A DNA stretch of 39,317 nucleotides, taken from CAYUJH01 sp964394585. Its GTDB lineage: Bacteria > Bacteroidota > Bacteroidia > Cytophagales > Flammeovirgaceae. A program made the position numbers and the translations under genes. Positions 16,314 through 25,153 of the stretch are shown here, one piece after another (the stretch's first letter is position 1; each line of letters starts with the position of its first letter). Below the pieces are notes generated by a model. The model saw only the letters and a list, made by a program, of their open reading frames with translations, made no database searches and was not told the DNA's origin. The stretch is taken from NCBI GenBank assembly GCA_964394585.1, contig CAYMYI010000029.1, forward strand, positions 1 through 39,317, in the 5' to 3' direction.

Positions 16314-17209
16314 TTCGTCGTATTTTTCTCGTTTTGTTCTTCTTGGCAAGCTCTACCCTTTCGTTTTCCGTTGGCGGATATAACCAGTGGAAAACGGTAC
16401 ACATTCTTATAGACCCTGGGCACGGGGGGAAAGACCCAGGCAAACCCGGTGGCCGAAGTAAAAAGAATGAAAAAGATCTTAACCTAGCGATTGCACTGAA
16501 GGTTGGCGGGTATATCGAGCAAAAAATGAAAAATGTAAAAGTTTCTTACACTCGTACTACCGATACTTATGTTAGCTTGGAAGATCGCGTAGAAATGGCT
16601 AATCGCTTAGATGTAGACTACTTTCTTAGTATTCATTGCAATTCTAATCCTAACCGATGGATTTATGGCTCTAAAGTGCATATTCATAGCCATGCCCACC
16701 AAAAAAGTAAGCAATGGGCACAATTGGTAGATGAAGACCTCAGTAGCCGTGCGCAACGAAAGAGTAGAGGCATTATGAGTACTTACGACCGAGGCTACAA
16801 CTTATATGTATTACAATACACCAACATGCCGGCAATACTCGTGGAGCTTGGCTTTATGACCAACGCTGTAGAAAGCCGTTATCTAAACTCTGAAATGGGG
16901 CAGGTTTATTTGGCTTCTTCGCTTTTCAGGTCGTTTCGAGCGATGGTAGAGCAGCAGCACACACCGAGTATTTATAAGGTGCAGATTATGGCATCGCAGA
17001 AAAAAGTCCCACTTAACAGCAAACATTTCAAAAAATTAGGAATGGAAGTAGAAGAACTTCGCATTGGTACTAACCGAAACGCCAGCAACGATAAATTTAT
17101 TTATAAATACATGGTAGGTAAAGAGCCTTCAAAATCAGCGGCGCAAGTACTTGCCAATAAAGTTCGAAAACTAGGTTTTAAAGATGCGTTTGTTGTACAA
17201 CTTCGTTAA
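16310..17209 (+). CDS. N-acetylmuramoyl-L-alanine amidase (Amidase_3) with SPOR-like tail
   Basis: A 299-residue exported enzyme with a signal peptide (about 1-20). The Amidase_3 domain spans about 29-210. Zinc ligands His38 (DPGHGG), Glu54 and His109 (SIHCN) and catalytic Glu179 (LVELGF) are all present, so it should cleave the amide bond between MurNAc and the stem peptide. The last 85 residues (IYKVQIMASQKKV and onward) look like a SPOR domain, which binds denuded glycan at the septum; that fits a daughter-cell separation enzyme. It is coupled to the LMW phosphatase upstream and overlaps the convergent START-like gene by 4 bp. Confidence 0.92.
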   Translation: MIRRIFLVLFFLASSTLSFSVGGYNQWKTVHILIDPGHGGKDPGKPGGRSKKNEKDLNLAIALKVGGYIEQKMKNVKVSYTRTTDTYVSLEDRVEMANRLDVDYFLSIHCNSNPNRWIYGSKVHIHSHAHQKSKQWAQLVDEDLSSRAQRKSRGIMSTYDRGYNLYVLQYTNMPAILVELGFMTNAVESRYLNSEMGQVYLASSLFRSFRAMVEQQHTPSIYKVQIMASQKKVPLNSKHFKKLGMEVEELRIGTNRNASNDKFIYKYMVGKEPSKSAAQVLANKVRKLGFKDAFVVQLR

Positions 17210-17601
17210 GCGCCGATAATTTCTTTCAATTGGTCAATCAATTGTTGCCACATATCGCGCAAATCGTCTTCATTATCCATTTCCGAATAATCAGTTACCT
17301 TAAGAAAGGTCGTTTGTGTCATCTCGTTGAACTCAACTTTAAAATCTAAGTAAGAAGCCCTATCCTCGTCGGGTTCTTCTTCTTTTAAAAACTGAAAGCG
17401 CACGTGCGCATTAGTACGCTTGGTAACCATCCGTGCTGGGTGGTTTACCCCATCCCAACTGATATGAAAAACTTTGTCGCCATTCACCGATACGCTATCG
17501 GCAAACCACTCTGCCAATCCAGAAGCTGTAGAAAGATATGGAAATAGCATTTTGGGAGAAGCGTTGATCTCAAATTCTGCGACGTACTTGTATTTCTCCA
17601 T
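17206..17601 (-). CDS. START-like (AHSA1/SRPBCC) domain protein
   Basis: A 131-residue soluble protein with the helix-grip fold: MEKYKYVAEFEINASPKMLFPYL, then SGLAEWFADSV, a strand rich in charged residues, and a C-terminal helix DMWQQLIDQLKEIIGA. This matches the small START-like family that is widespread in Bacteroidota, with a hydrophobic pocket of unknown ligand. The start at 17601 is preferred to an upstream ATG at 17637, because the fold begins at MEKYKY. Stop codons of this gene and the amidase overlap by 4 bp, tail to tail. Confidence 0.8.
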   Translation of the reverse strand: MEKYKYVAEFEINASPKMLFPYLSTASGLAEWFADSVSVNGDKVFHISWDGVNHPARMVTKRTNAHVRFQFLKEEEPDEDRASYLDFKVEFNEMTQTTFLKVTDYSEMDNEDDLRDMWQQLIDQLKEIIGA

Positions 17602-17706
17602 AGTCAAAAAATTAAGATTGAAAAGTGCCCACATCACGATGGAGAGGGTTTTTGCAATATAGAAAAAACAAGAGAACGTACAACAAACATTTTTTTAAGG
17701 TAATTC

Positions 17707-17737
17707 TTGGCTAAAAATTGAACATATACGATATTTG
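17707..17737 (+). promoter_or_regulatory. tRNA promoter
   Basis: TTG at 17707-17709, a 20-bp spacer and GATATTTG at 17730-17737 match the phylum consensus except for the first base of the -7 element. The tRNA begins 17 bp later. Confidence 0.6.
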
Positions 17738-17754
17738 CAGTCCGAAAACAAAAT

Positions 17755-17828
17755 GGCGAGGTAGCTCAGTTGGTTAGAGCGCAGGATTCATAACCCTGAG
17801 GTCACGGGTTCAACTCCCGTCTTCGCTA
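17755..17828 (+). tRNA. tRNA with anticodon CAT (probably elongator tRNA-Met)
   Basis: A 74-nt cloverleaf. The acceptor arm pairs GGCGAGG (17755-17761) with CTTCGCT (17821-17827), including two G-T pairs. The D-arm is GCTC...GAGC, and the anticodon loop is TTCATAA with CAT as the anticodon. The T-arm is ACGGG-TTCAACT-CCCGT, and A17828 is the discriminator; CCA is not encoded. The first pair is G-T, unlike the C-A mismatch of initiator tRNA, so it is elongator Met or, less likely, the lysidine-modified Ile tRNA, which has the same anticodon. Confidence 0.95.
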
Positions 17829-17830
17829 CA

Positions 17831-17865
17831 AAAACCCCTTTAAATCGTTGATTTTCAGGGGTTTT
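17831..17865 (+). terminator. terminator of the tRNA gene
   Basis: A 9-bp stem (17831-17839 with 17857-17865) ends in TTTT and is followed by GTGTTTT, directly after the tRNA. Confidence 0.75.
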
Positions 17866-17896
17866 GTGTTTTAGGGATAACATGAGAGTAACAAAA

Positions 17897-17924
17897 AAGG
17901 CTGAAAAAATAAACTTTCAGCCTT
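17897..17924 (-). terminator. terminator of the amine oxidase gene
   Basis: A perfect 10-bp stem (AAGGCTGAAA at 17897-17906 with 17915-17924) and an 8-nt loop. On the minus strand it is followed by TTTT, about 100 bp after the amine oxidase stop. Confidence 0.8.
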
Positions 17925-18026
17925 CTTCAATACATCTTCTATCATCTATATTTTGGTTTTTTGGCTACTAAATCAGTCCAACTTTAAAATCGATTATAAA
18001 CAAACTTCCTAATAAATGAAGTTTGT

Positions 18027-19388
18027 TTACAGCACTTTTACCATTTTTTCAGCTTCCCTAATACCACTTAAATATGCACCATGCACAGTTCCTCTATAAT
18101 CTTTGGAAGTGTGTTCTCCTGCAAAAAAAAGTTTGTTGTTAACGGAGTTTTCAAAAGCAGCAAAATCAGATGAACGTGTCCCATTACTTGCAAATGAATA
18201 AGCACCAAATGTGTGTTCATCGGCTAACCATCTTGTTCTTAACATATTAGTAGGTTGTGGGACATCGTTTCCATAGATAGATCTCAAATTCGCAACTATC
18301 TCTGTGATAATTTCATCGTCTGACATTTGCTCGGCTAGTTCGGAATAATCTCCAAAGGTGAAGGTCATTAACGCATTAGCATTTGCGAATTTTTTCACAT
18401 TGATGAAGTAGTTAAACTTCCCTTTTGTTTTGCTTGAGTAGCCAACATATTGCAATTCTGTATTCCAAAAAGGGGTGTCCCATATACATAAATACTTATT
18501 AATAGTACCCATTTTTAATTTACTGATAGCTTGACTAATTGCTGATGGAAGCGAAGGAGTAAATGATATTATATTTTGCTTCAATACGCCTAGAGGTACT
18601 GTAATCAAAACAATGTCCGCTTCATACACCTCACCGCCGGCAGTTGTTACCTTTGTAAGCGTTTCTGAATAATCAATATTTGTTACTTTAGTATCTAACC
18701 GAATATCAAGACCTTCTGCTAAATATTCCGCAACCTTATCATATCCATTAGTAATAATCACGTCTGCTCCGCCATAATTTTCATCATCGTCAAAATCTAG
18801 GGAAGAAAGCTCTCCAATATCCCCTCCGGTGTCAAATTCTAAGTACGCTGATAGTTGATACGTCCAAAGTCTATCGTTAAGGTACTGTGGATATTGACTA
18901 TAAAACACTTCCTCAAAACTCTTGTTTATGTCGCCATTGAGCGTTTTTAAGAGAGATTCGTACTTTTCTTCGGCAGCAGTGATTACATCATCTGAATATG
19001 CAGAACCGTCAATATCATAAACAATCACTTTATCATCATCGGTTACGAAAGTATCAGCTCTTGCCTCTTTTGCTATTCCGGTAATAGGGTTACCATTAGG
19101 TCCGTGTATCCAACTAGCTCCTTCATCAAAAGGAACGCCTAAGCTTCGGTTAGTTTTTAAGCGCCCTCCTACTTTTCCTTGCGATTCAATTATTATTACT
19201 TCTACCCCTCTATCTTTAAAGTATTTTGCAGCACTTAGCCCTGCGATTCCTGCACCAATAATTAAGATTCTTTTATCAGTTGCTATAGGGGCTATTGTAT
19301 TGTCATCGCCATCGCAAGCTGTTGTTGATAACAATACCAATGAAGACATAGAGAGTGCTGTAGTTTTGATGAATTTTCTTCTTTTCAT
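18027..19388 (-). CDS. flavin monoamine oxidase family protein, Tat-type lipoprotein
   Basis: A 453-residue FAD enzyme. The N-terminus has twin arginines (MKRRKFIKTTA), a hydrophobic stretch and a lipobox (LLSTTAC, Cys about 24). It is therefore likely exported folded by Tat and lipid-anchored. The FAD-binding motif is LIIGAGIAGLSAAKYF (about 41-56), followed by VGGRLKTNR and EGASWIHGPNG, both typical of polyamine/monoamine oxidases. The C-terminal FAD motif is FFAGEHTSKDYRGTVHGAYLSG. It should oxidise an amine to an imine or aldehyde with release of H2O2; the substrate is unknown. Its codons are more A+T-rich than those of its neighbours, and it stands alone beside a tRNA, which hints at acquisition. 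Confidence 0.88.
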   Translation of the reverse strand: MKRRKFIKTTALSMSSLVLLSTTACDGDDNTIAPIATDKRILIIGAGIAGLSAAKYFKDRGVEVIIIESQGKVGGRLKTNRSLGVPFDEGASWIHGPNGNPITGIAKEARADTFVTDDDKVIVYDIDGSAYSDDVITAAEEKYESLLKTLNGDINKSFEEVFYSQYPQYLNDRLWTYQLSAYLEFDTGGDIGELSSLDFDDDENYGGADVIITNGYDKVAEYLAEGLDIRLDTKVTNIDYSETLTKVTTAGGEVYEADIVLITVPLGVLKQNIISFTPSLPSAISQAISKLKMGTINKYLCIWDTPFWNTELQYVGYSSKTKGKFNYFINVKKFANANALMTFTFGDYSELAEQMSDDEIITEIVANLRSIYGNDVPQPTNMLRTRWLADEHTFGAYSFASNGTRSSDFAAFENSVNNKLFFAGEHTSKDYRGTVHGAYLSGIREAEKMVKVL

Positions 19389-20018
19389 TGTATGCTTTGT
19401 TATATTGTGATTTTATTTAAACACTCGTGGAGGAGGTCAGGCTTTCCATAGTTATAGGGGGTATTTTTTATGGTTTTAATGCAGGAGTTTAAATGACCAA
19501 TAAGATTGATAAAGTGCTTATTGGTTTCTCCGAAAAAAATATAAAACTATCTTTTTTGCTTAGTAACTGTACTGTAGGATGAGAATATTAATGTAGGTTG
19601 CAAATTGTTTTTTAGCATTTAATGATTTCTATGCTTATTATAATTGTGAAAAACAACATTACTTTAGATACACGTCTATATTAGAAAAAAAACATCAAAT
19701 CACAAATTCTATTTTGGTAATTACATGTAGTGTCTGTTTTAATTTTTAAAAGAGGCTATAAATTCGGAATTGGTAAGCTTCTATAGGAAAAAGTAGAAAA
19801 GCAAAGCTGCAGCAAAACGCCTATGTTTATTGATTTTTAATCTATTAAGAATTGCGAAAGAGGAGGGATAGATAAAGGGGAAATACTAATAAACGCGTTT
19901 AAGGTAGAAAGATTTTTAAATCCTTGTTTTTTAAGTTTTTTGGTTTTTGCAAATAACATCAAGATGACAATTCTTTTAAAATATTATATTTAAAGATATT
20001 GTAAAAGATGGAATTGCC
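19389..20018. other. A+T-rich intergenic stretch of 630 bp
   Basis: No convincing gene in any frame. It is very A+T-rich with many stop codons. The only clear structure is a 9-bp inverted repeat at 19496-19525. I found no TAnnTTTG element facing either flanking gene. It may hold remnants of an insertion or long leader regions. Confidence 0.7.
19496..19525. repeat. 9-bp inverted repeat upstream of the amine oxidase
   Basis: ACCAATAAG (19496-19504) and CTTATTGGT (19517-19525) form a perfect inverted repeat around 12 nt, 108 bp upstream of the amine oxidase start. There is no T-tract, so it is more likely a protein-binding site or a relic than a terminator. Confidence 0.5.
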
Positions 20019-21158
20019 ATGTTGCCACATGTAATTGTAATTGGTGGTGGACTTGCCGGATTAACGTCGGCTATTTTGCTTAACCGACAGGGTTTTAAAG
20101 TTACATTAGTTGAAAAAAAGCGCTACCCTTTCCACCGCGTTTGTGGCGAGTATATTTCGAATGAGGTTAAGCCTTTTTTGCTCCAAACTAAATTATTCCC
20201 TGAAGGAGCAACCAGTATCTACGATTTACAGGTCTCTAGCCCATCGGGGCAGCTACTGCACCAACCGCTCGATAGTGGTGGGTTTGGGATCAGTCGTTTT
20301 TTGTACGATAGCTATCTGAGCCAAATTGCTGTTCAAGAAGGGGTGGAGGTAAGAGAGGGTACTTCGGTAGAAACCGTCTCTTTTCGGCACGAAGGTTTTG
20401 AAATAGGCTTAAAAGGAGGCGAAACGTTATACGCATCTTGGGCAATTGGTGCGTATGGTAAACGAGCCTTGCTCGATCGATTTTTGCAACGCTCGTTTAT
20501 GGAAAGCCGATCGCCCTATATGGGGGTAAAATATCATATCCGATACGATTTCCCCGATAACCGCATAGCACTTCACAATTTTCAAGGGGGATATTGTGGC
20601 ATTTCAAAGGTGGAAAACAACCGATATAACCTCTGTTACCTCACGGAGCGGAAAGCCTTAAAACAACATGGTAGCATTGAGGCAATGGAGCAGGCAGTAT
20701 TACAACGAAACCCCTACTTGTGTGATATTTTCAATAATGCTGATTTTTTATTCGCAAAACCGGAGGTTATTAATGAAATATCCTTTGCTCCCAAAAAATG
20801 CATTGAAAACCATATGCTGATGGTAGGCGATACTTCTGGGCTAATTACCCCGCTGTGTGGCAATGGCATGGCAATGGCAATGCATGGTGCAGTGTTGTTG
20901 AGTAGAATTTTAGTGAAGTTTGGGAAAGATTCTTCTTCGCATAACCGACTCTTAGTGGAAAGACACTATCAAACGGTTTGGAACCAAACGTTTCGTCTTC
21001 GGTTACGCGTAGGGCGCACATTGCAACGCCTTTTTGGCGACGAGCGACTCACCAATGTAGCCATTAGTACTTTGAAGCATACCCCAAAACTCACAAATTG
21101 GTTGATTCGGCAGACACACGGTCAGCCGTTTGAGGCACTTCCAGGCGAAATCCCATAA
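20019..21158 (+). CDS. FAD-dependent oxidoreductase (geranylgeranyl reductase/FixC-like)
   Basis: A 379-residue flavoprotein of the group that includes geranylgeranyl reductases, FixC and flavin halogenase-like enzymes. The N-terminal motif is VIVIGGGLAGLTSAILL, with GxGxxG at about 9-14, then VEKKRYPFHRVCGEYIS; the CGE(Y/F)IS pattern is typical. A second FAD motif, GDTSGLITPLCGNGMAMAM, is near residue 270. The lysines of the halogenase WxWxIP motif are not seen, so halogenation is unlikely. The substrate is unknown, possibly a lipid or polyketide double bond. No polyketide synthase or terpene genes are adjacent. Its last 68 bp overlap the opposite-strand phosphatase gene. Confidence 0.82.
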   Translation: MLPHVIVIGGGLAGLTSAILLNRQGFKVTLVEKKRYPFHRVCGEYISNEVKPFLLQTKLFPEGATSIYDLQVSSPSGQLLHQPLDSGGFGISRFLYDSYLSQIAVQEGVEVREGTSVETVSFRHEGFEIGLKGGETLYASWAIGAYGKRALLDRFLQRSFMESRSPYMGVKYHIRYDFPDNRIALHNFQGGYCGISKVENNRYNLCYLTERKALKQHGSIEAMEQAVLQRNPYLCDIFNNADFLFAKPEVINEISFAPKKCIENHMLMVGDTSGLITPLCGNGMAMAMHGAVLLSRILVKFGKDSSSHNRLLVERHYQTVWNQTFRLRLRVGRTLQRLFGDERLTNVAISTLKHTPKLTNWLIRQTHGQPFEALPGEIP

Positions 21159-23319
21159 CCAAAATGTCGTCGATTTGGTCTTTACTTCCCCGCCAATTAT
21201 CGAGCGTCCCCTCTAACAGAATCTTTTGCTCTTCCATAGGAATATGATGACTTTCGAATAGCAAATTTCGCAATGGCTTAAACATGAATTTCTTGTTTTC
21301 CTCTCCTCCAAACTGATCTTGATATCCATCTGAAAACATGTAGATGTAACAATAGCGGTTGGGTATAAACGTATGGGTTGTAAAGTTTTCTTCGAGTTTC
21401 ATGCCGCCAATGGAAAGCCGATCGCCTTTGATAGTGTGCATTTTTGGGCTACCTTCTTCTTCGGTAATTAGTATAATAGGACGTTTTGCACCTGCAAACT
21501 CGATTTTCCCATTTGCTAATTCAATTGCACAGATAGCCAAATCCATACCGTCGCTAATATTGGTTTCATCTTGTTTTAAAATTGCCCTTACGCCTTCTTG
21601 TAATTCTTTTAAAATGAGCGATGGATTGTGTTGCTGGTGCTCTCGAACAATTTCGGTGAGTTGCTCAAAGCCTATCATACTCATAATAGCGCCGGGCACG
21701 CCATGCCCGGTACAATCTACCGCTGCCAGAAATAAATGTGTTTCGCTTTTAAAAAACCAATAAAAATCGCCGGAAACAATGTTGCGAGGTTTTAGTAAGA
21801 TGAAATGATCGGTAATTGGCGTATTATCAAGGATTTTAATATCAGGAAACATCGCATTTTGTATGCGTTTGGCATAATTGATACTTGCGGTGATGTCATC
21901 GTTTTTCTTGCGGATTTCCTCGTTGGCTCTGGTAAGGGTATCATTAATCGCTGAAATTTCTTCTTGCTGGCTAATTAATTCTGCATTCACGCGTTTGCGT
22001 TGGCGGTTGCTACGCCATAGCACAAAAATGAGCAGCCCCATCAGTAACGATATTACCAAAGCGGCTCGTACGAGCGTTGCCGAGATGGCTTGTTTTTTTT
22101 CGTTTTCGGCACGTTCAATAGCGCGTTCGCGTTTTAGCTTTTCATTTTCGCTAGCATGGCGTTCAATCTCATATTTTGACTCTAGCTCTGCTATTTGCTG
22201 AACTTTTTCTTTGCTGAACAAACTATCGTGAGTGGTAAAGTATGCTTTCTGATATGCCAATGCTTCGGCAAGGTAGCTTGCCTTCTCCGATGAGGAAGAA
22301 GCTTGGGTTGCTAGCAATTCATAAATTTCGGCTAGTTCCTGGTTATCTGCTTTTTGAATTTCTAAAGCGCCGATTTCTTTAGCAATGCGCAGACTCCGTT
22401 GAAAGTAGCGGATCGATTGCTCAGGGGAGTTCATTTCTTTTAACAACTCGCCGATGCGATTATAACTGATACTGGTGTTGTTTTTATCGCCGATAGATTC
22501 GCTAATTGCAACGGCTTTTAGGTAATAGTTGAGCGCTTCAGGAACGAGTTCCTTCTTCATCATCAAACTTCCTAAGTTATTATAAGAACTTGCCTTTCCG
22601 CGTTTGTCGCCTAGGGCATCGCGTATAGCTAGCGCTGCTTCGTAAAACTCTTGTGCTTTTTGAAAATCGCGCTGTAAGAAATAGACGCTTCCTATGTTGT
22701 TGAAATTATTTGCGATACTGATAGAGTCGCTTAAAGATTGTTCAATTGATAACGCCTTTTCATAATATTCTAATGCTTTTTCAAAATCTTGTTGTTTTTT
22801 ATAGATAACCCCAATGTTGTTATAGCCACTTGCCATACCGGCGCTATCGCCAATGGCCTCACGGATTTTAAGGGCTTCAATTTGGTAGTTTACTGCCTCG
22901 TCGTACTCGCCTTTGCGTTGGTATACGGTACCCATGTTATCGAGAGTATTCCCCACGGCACGCAAATCTTCAATTTCGCGGCGGATGGCTAATGCTTGCT
23001 CATACTCTTCTAAAGCCCGTTCGTAATCGCCCAGGTTATTATACAGAATCCCCATCATATTATGGCTAATTCCTTCCCCTTTACGGTACTCAATATCTTC
23101 GGCTAGTTGTAGGGCGGCACGCGCATATTGCATCGCCTCGTCTGGGTCGGTACGGCGAAGTTCCCAGGCGAGGTCATCAAGCATGTGGAATCGTACTGAA
23201 TCTTCTTGCGTATAGTTGGTTAAAGCTTCCTTCATTTTTTGAACACGAGCCGATTGGCTAAGCCCAACAAAAGGAAGCGCAAGAAAAATGAATATCATAT
23301 AGAGTTTTTGTAGCTGCAT
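21091..23319 (-). CDS. TPR-sensor SpoIIE-type serine phosphatase
   Basis: A 742-residue signalling protein. It begins with a signal sequence (about 3-20), followed by about seven 40-residue TPR repeats (75-360, pattern NNxGxxYxxxxDYExALEYYxxAL). A coiled coil, a single membrane helix (about 412-432) and a second coiled coil lead to a PP2C-like SpoIIE phosphatase domain (about 500-730). Metal-site motifs are present: SGDFYWF, VDCTGHGVPGA, FSDGYQDQ and DDILVMG. The TPR part should be periplasmic and the phosphatase cytoplasmic. Such enzymes dephosphorylate STAS anti-anti-sigma-like proteins. It follows the second phosphatase gene by 76 bp. Confidence 0.92.
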   Translation of the reverse strand: MQLQKLYMIFIFLALPFVGLSQSARVQKMKEALTNYTQEDSVRFHMLDDLAWELRRTDPDEAMQYARAALQLAEDIEYRKGEGISHNMMGILYNNLGDYERALEEYEQALAIRREIEDLRAVGNTLDNMGTVYQRKGEYDEAVNYQIEALKIREAIGDSAGMASGYNNIGVIYKKQQDFEKALEYYEKALSIEQSLSDSISIANNFNNIGSVYFLQRDFQKAQEFYEAALAIRDALGDKRGKASSYNNLGSLMMKKELVPEALNYYLKAVAISESIGDKNNTSISYNRIGELLKEMNSPEQSIRYFQRSLRIAKEIGALEIQKADNQELAEIYELLATQASSSSEKASYLAEALAYQKAYFTTHDSLFSKEKVQQIAELESKYEIERHASENEKLKRERAIERAENEKKQAISATLVRAALVISLLMGLLIFVLWRSNRQRKRVNAELISQQEEISAINDTLTRANEEIRKKNDDITASINYAKRIQNAMFPDIKILDNTPITDHFILLKPRNIVSGDFYWFFKSETHLFLAAVDCTGHGVPGAIMSMIGFEQLTEIVREHQQHNPSLILKELQEGVRAILKQDETNISDGMDLAICAIELANGKIEFAGAKRPIILITEEEGSPKMHTIKGDRLSIGGMKLEENFTTHTFIPNRYCYIYMFSDGYQDQFGGEENKKFMFKPLRNLLFESHHIPMEEQKILLEGTLDNWRGSKDQIDDILVMGFRLEVPQTADRVSAESTNL

Positions 23320-23395
23320 AATTTGTTTGGCTTTCTAGCGCCTTATCAAAATAAAAAGATGTTACGTAGTTGCCCTATTGGTTTACAAGGTTTAA

Positions 23396-24997
23396 CTATA
23401 TCTTAATTCCCATTACTAGGATATCGTCCATTTGTGGCTGATTGGATTGTGCCCTCCATTGTTTCATCACCTGGGCGAGTAGTTCTTGCTGCGTTTCTGG
23501 AGATTCTTGATGGATAGAGTATAAAAGTTGGCGAAAGCGCTTACCGAGGAATTTTTCTTGCCGAGGTCCTCCAAATTGGTCTTGAAAGCCATCAGAAAAA
23601 AGATATATCATTGCTCCTTTTTCGCAAATCAAAGCATGGGGTTTATACTGTTTGTATTTGTTTCGGGCATCGGCCCCAATGGGTTTTCGAGTGCCTTTAA
23701 TTTGATGTATTTTGCCGTTAGGGGTAATGAGCAGCAAGCCGTTCTTAGCTCCGGCAAACGAAAGGGCTTTGCAACACCAAGTGCCCGATTCGTAAGCAAG
23801 TTGTACGGTGCAAACGGCAATGTCCATACCATCGCGAATTACTCTACCTTCTTTTTCTGTTTGTAGTCGTTCAATAAAGATTTCATTAAGGGATTCCAAT
23901 ATTTTATCTGGCTCGGTAATTTTATGCACACGTACAGTATTATTGAGCGCATTGTGTCCCATTACACTCATAAAAGCGGCTGGTACACCGTGCCCGGTAC
24001 AATCAGCAGCGGCGATTACCAAGGTAACTTCTTCTGCCGTTTCGCCTTCTACTTCCTGAAACCAATAAAAATCACCACTGACAATATCGCGCGGTTGCAG
24101 GTAAATGAAGTTTTCGGGGAAGTATTTATTTAGAATAGACTTAGAGGGTAACAATGCCCGCTGAATTCGTTCGGCATAATGCAGACTGCTCATGATTTTC
24201 TGATTCTTTTGCGCTATCTCGCTGTCTTTCGCCTTGCCAAGTTCAACTTTTGCTTGGGCTTCGCGTTGCAGCGCTTCTTCGAGTTCGTTCTTCGTATTCA
24301 GCAGTTCCTCGTTGATGGCGCGTAGCTCTTCTGCATTTTGCCGTAGTTCCTCTTCGCTTGCCAAAATTTCTTGGTATGCCATTTCTTTTTCGGCTTCCGA
24401 GCGTTTTAAAGCGATGTTTTTTAAACGTACTTCTTGCAGTGTGTTCCGTTGTAAACCAATGAAGTAGTTTCCTAAGAAAAACAGCGTCATGCTTACCATA
24501 CTAATGTTTACTACAAGGAGCACTTGCTGCACGATTGTACTTTCCAGAGCGTCGGGGCGCAATGCGGTTTGTTCTGCTTCATAAAAAACACTAACCAACA
24601 CGAGCCCTACAAAAAAGAAAAACCAGACTAAAACGAATAAATTATCGTAAAAAGTAAGGCAGGCGATGAGTGCCAGCAACGCCCAAAGCATTACAGCTCC
24701 GGATGCCTGATAGCCTCCCAACATCGCTTGAAACAAAAAGGGTAATAAAATACTGAAAGCGACTTGCAGCAAACGTGCGATGGCAAAATTTCCTTTCCAC
24801 CTCCACAAGGTGAGGTTTAGCGCACTAGCAACTACATACCCAAATGGGATTATTGCGGCAGTGAACAACCCAAAGTAAATACTAAGACCGCCCCAAACCA
24901 CACCGCCAAGCCCCATAAAAGCGGTGAACGCAAAAAATGCTACAGAAAACTCTGCAGGTTGCGTGGCCGGTAGTTTGCGCGTAATTGAACTGAGCAT
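23396..24997 (-). CDS. membrane-sensor SpoIIE-type serine phosphatase
   Basis: A 533-residue protein with a membrane sensor of about six hydrophobic helices (15-190). A long coiled coil (about 195-275, very rich in Glu and Leu) leads to a SpoIIE phosphatase domain (about 285-533). The catalytic motifs are SGDFYWFQEV, ADCTGHGVPAAFMS, FSDGFQDQFGG and DDILVMG, so it should be active. The segment HYAERIQRALLP before the catalytic domain matches its neighbour's NYAKRIQNAMFP, so the two share a linker as well as the catalytic part, but their sensors are unrelated. It is probably co-transcribed with the TPR phosphatase downstream. Confidence 0.92.
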   Translation of the reverse strand: MLSSITRKLPATQPAEFSVAFFAFTAFMGLGGVVWGGLSIYFGLFTAAIIPFGYVVASALNLTLWRWKGNFAIARLLQVAFSILLPFLFQAMLGGYQASGAVMLWALLALIACLTFYDNLFVLVWFFFFVGLVLVSVFYEAEQTALRPDALESTIVQQVLLVVNISMVSMTLFFLGNYFIGLQRNTLQEVRLKNIALKRSEAEKEMAYQEILASEEELRQNAEELRAINEELLNTKNELEEALQREAQAKVELGKAKDSEIAQKNQKIMSSLHYAERIQRALLPSKSILNKYFPENFIYLQPRDIVSGDFYWFQEVEGETAEEVTLVIAAADCTGHGVPAAFMSVMGHNALNNTVRVHKITEPDKILESLNEIFIERLQTEKEGRVIRDGMDIAVCTVQLAYESGTWCCKALSFAGAKNGLLLITPNGKIHQIKGTRKPIGADARNKYKQYKPHALICEKGAMIYLFSDGFQDQFGGPRQEKFLGKRFRQLLYSIHQESPETQQELLAQVMKQWRAQSNQPQMDDILVMGIKI

Positions 24998-25103
24998 GTT
25001 AATGCTTGAAAAATACTGAAGTAATCAATGTGATAGAACGGATAGATTCATCCTAACTTTTAAACTGAAAATTTACCGATTTATTGAATAATATCGGGAA
25101 GAA

Positions 25104-25140
25104 AAGCTGCCTACCAAACCACTTATTTGGTAGGTAGCTT
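25104..25140 (-). terminator. terminator of the malic enzyme gene
   Basis: A 15-bp stem with one G-T pair (25104-25118 with 25126-25140) and a 7-nt loop, 13 bp after the stop. On the minus strand it is followed by TTCTTCC, so the T-tract is partly interrupted. Confidence 0.8.
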
Positions 25141-25153
25141 ATGGGATATATGC

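Noticed and set aside
18027..20018. Integrative element with attachment sites beside the tRNA
   Set aside because: I could not find a repeated tRNA 3' end or an integrase gene, so only the insertion hypothesis is reported.
20008..20034. Eight-codon upstream frame overlapping the FAD oxidoreductase start
   Set aside because: It has no features of a leader peptide (no attenuator hairpin or codon run) and such short frames are common by chance.
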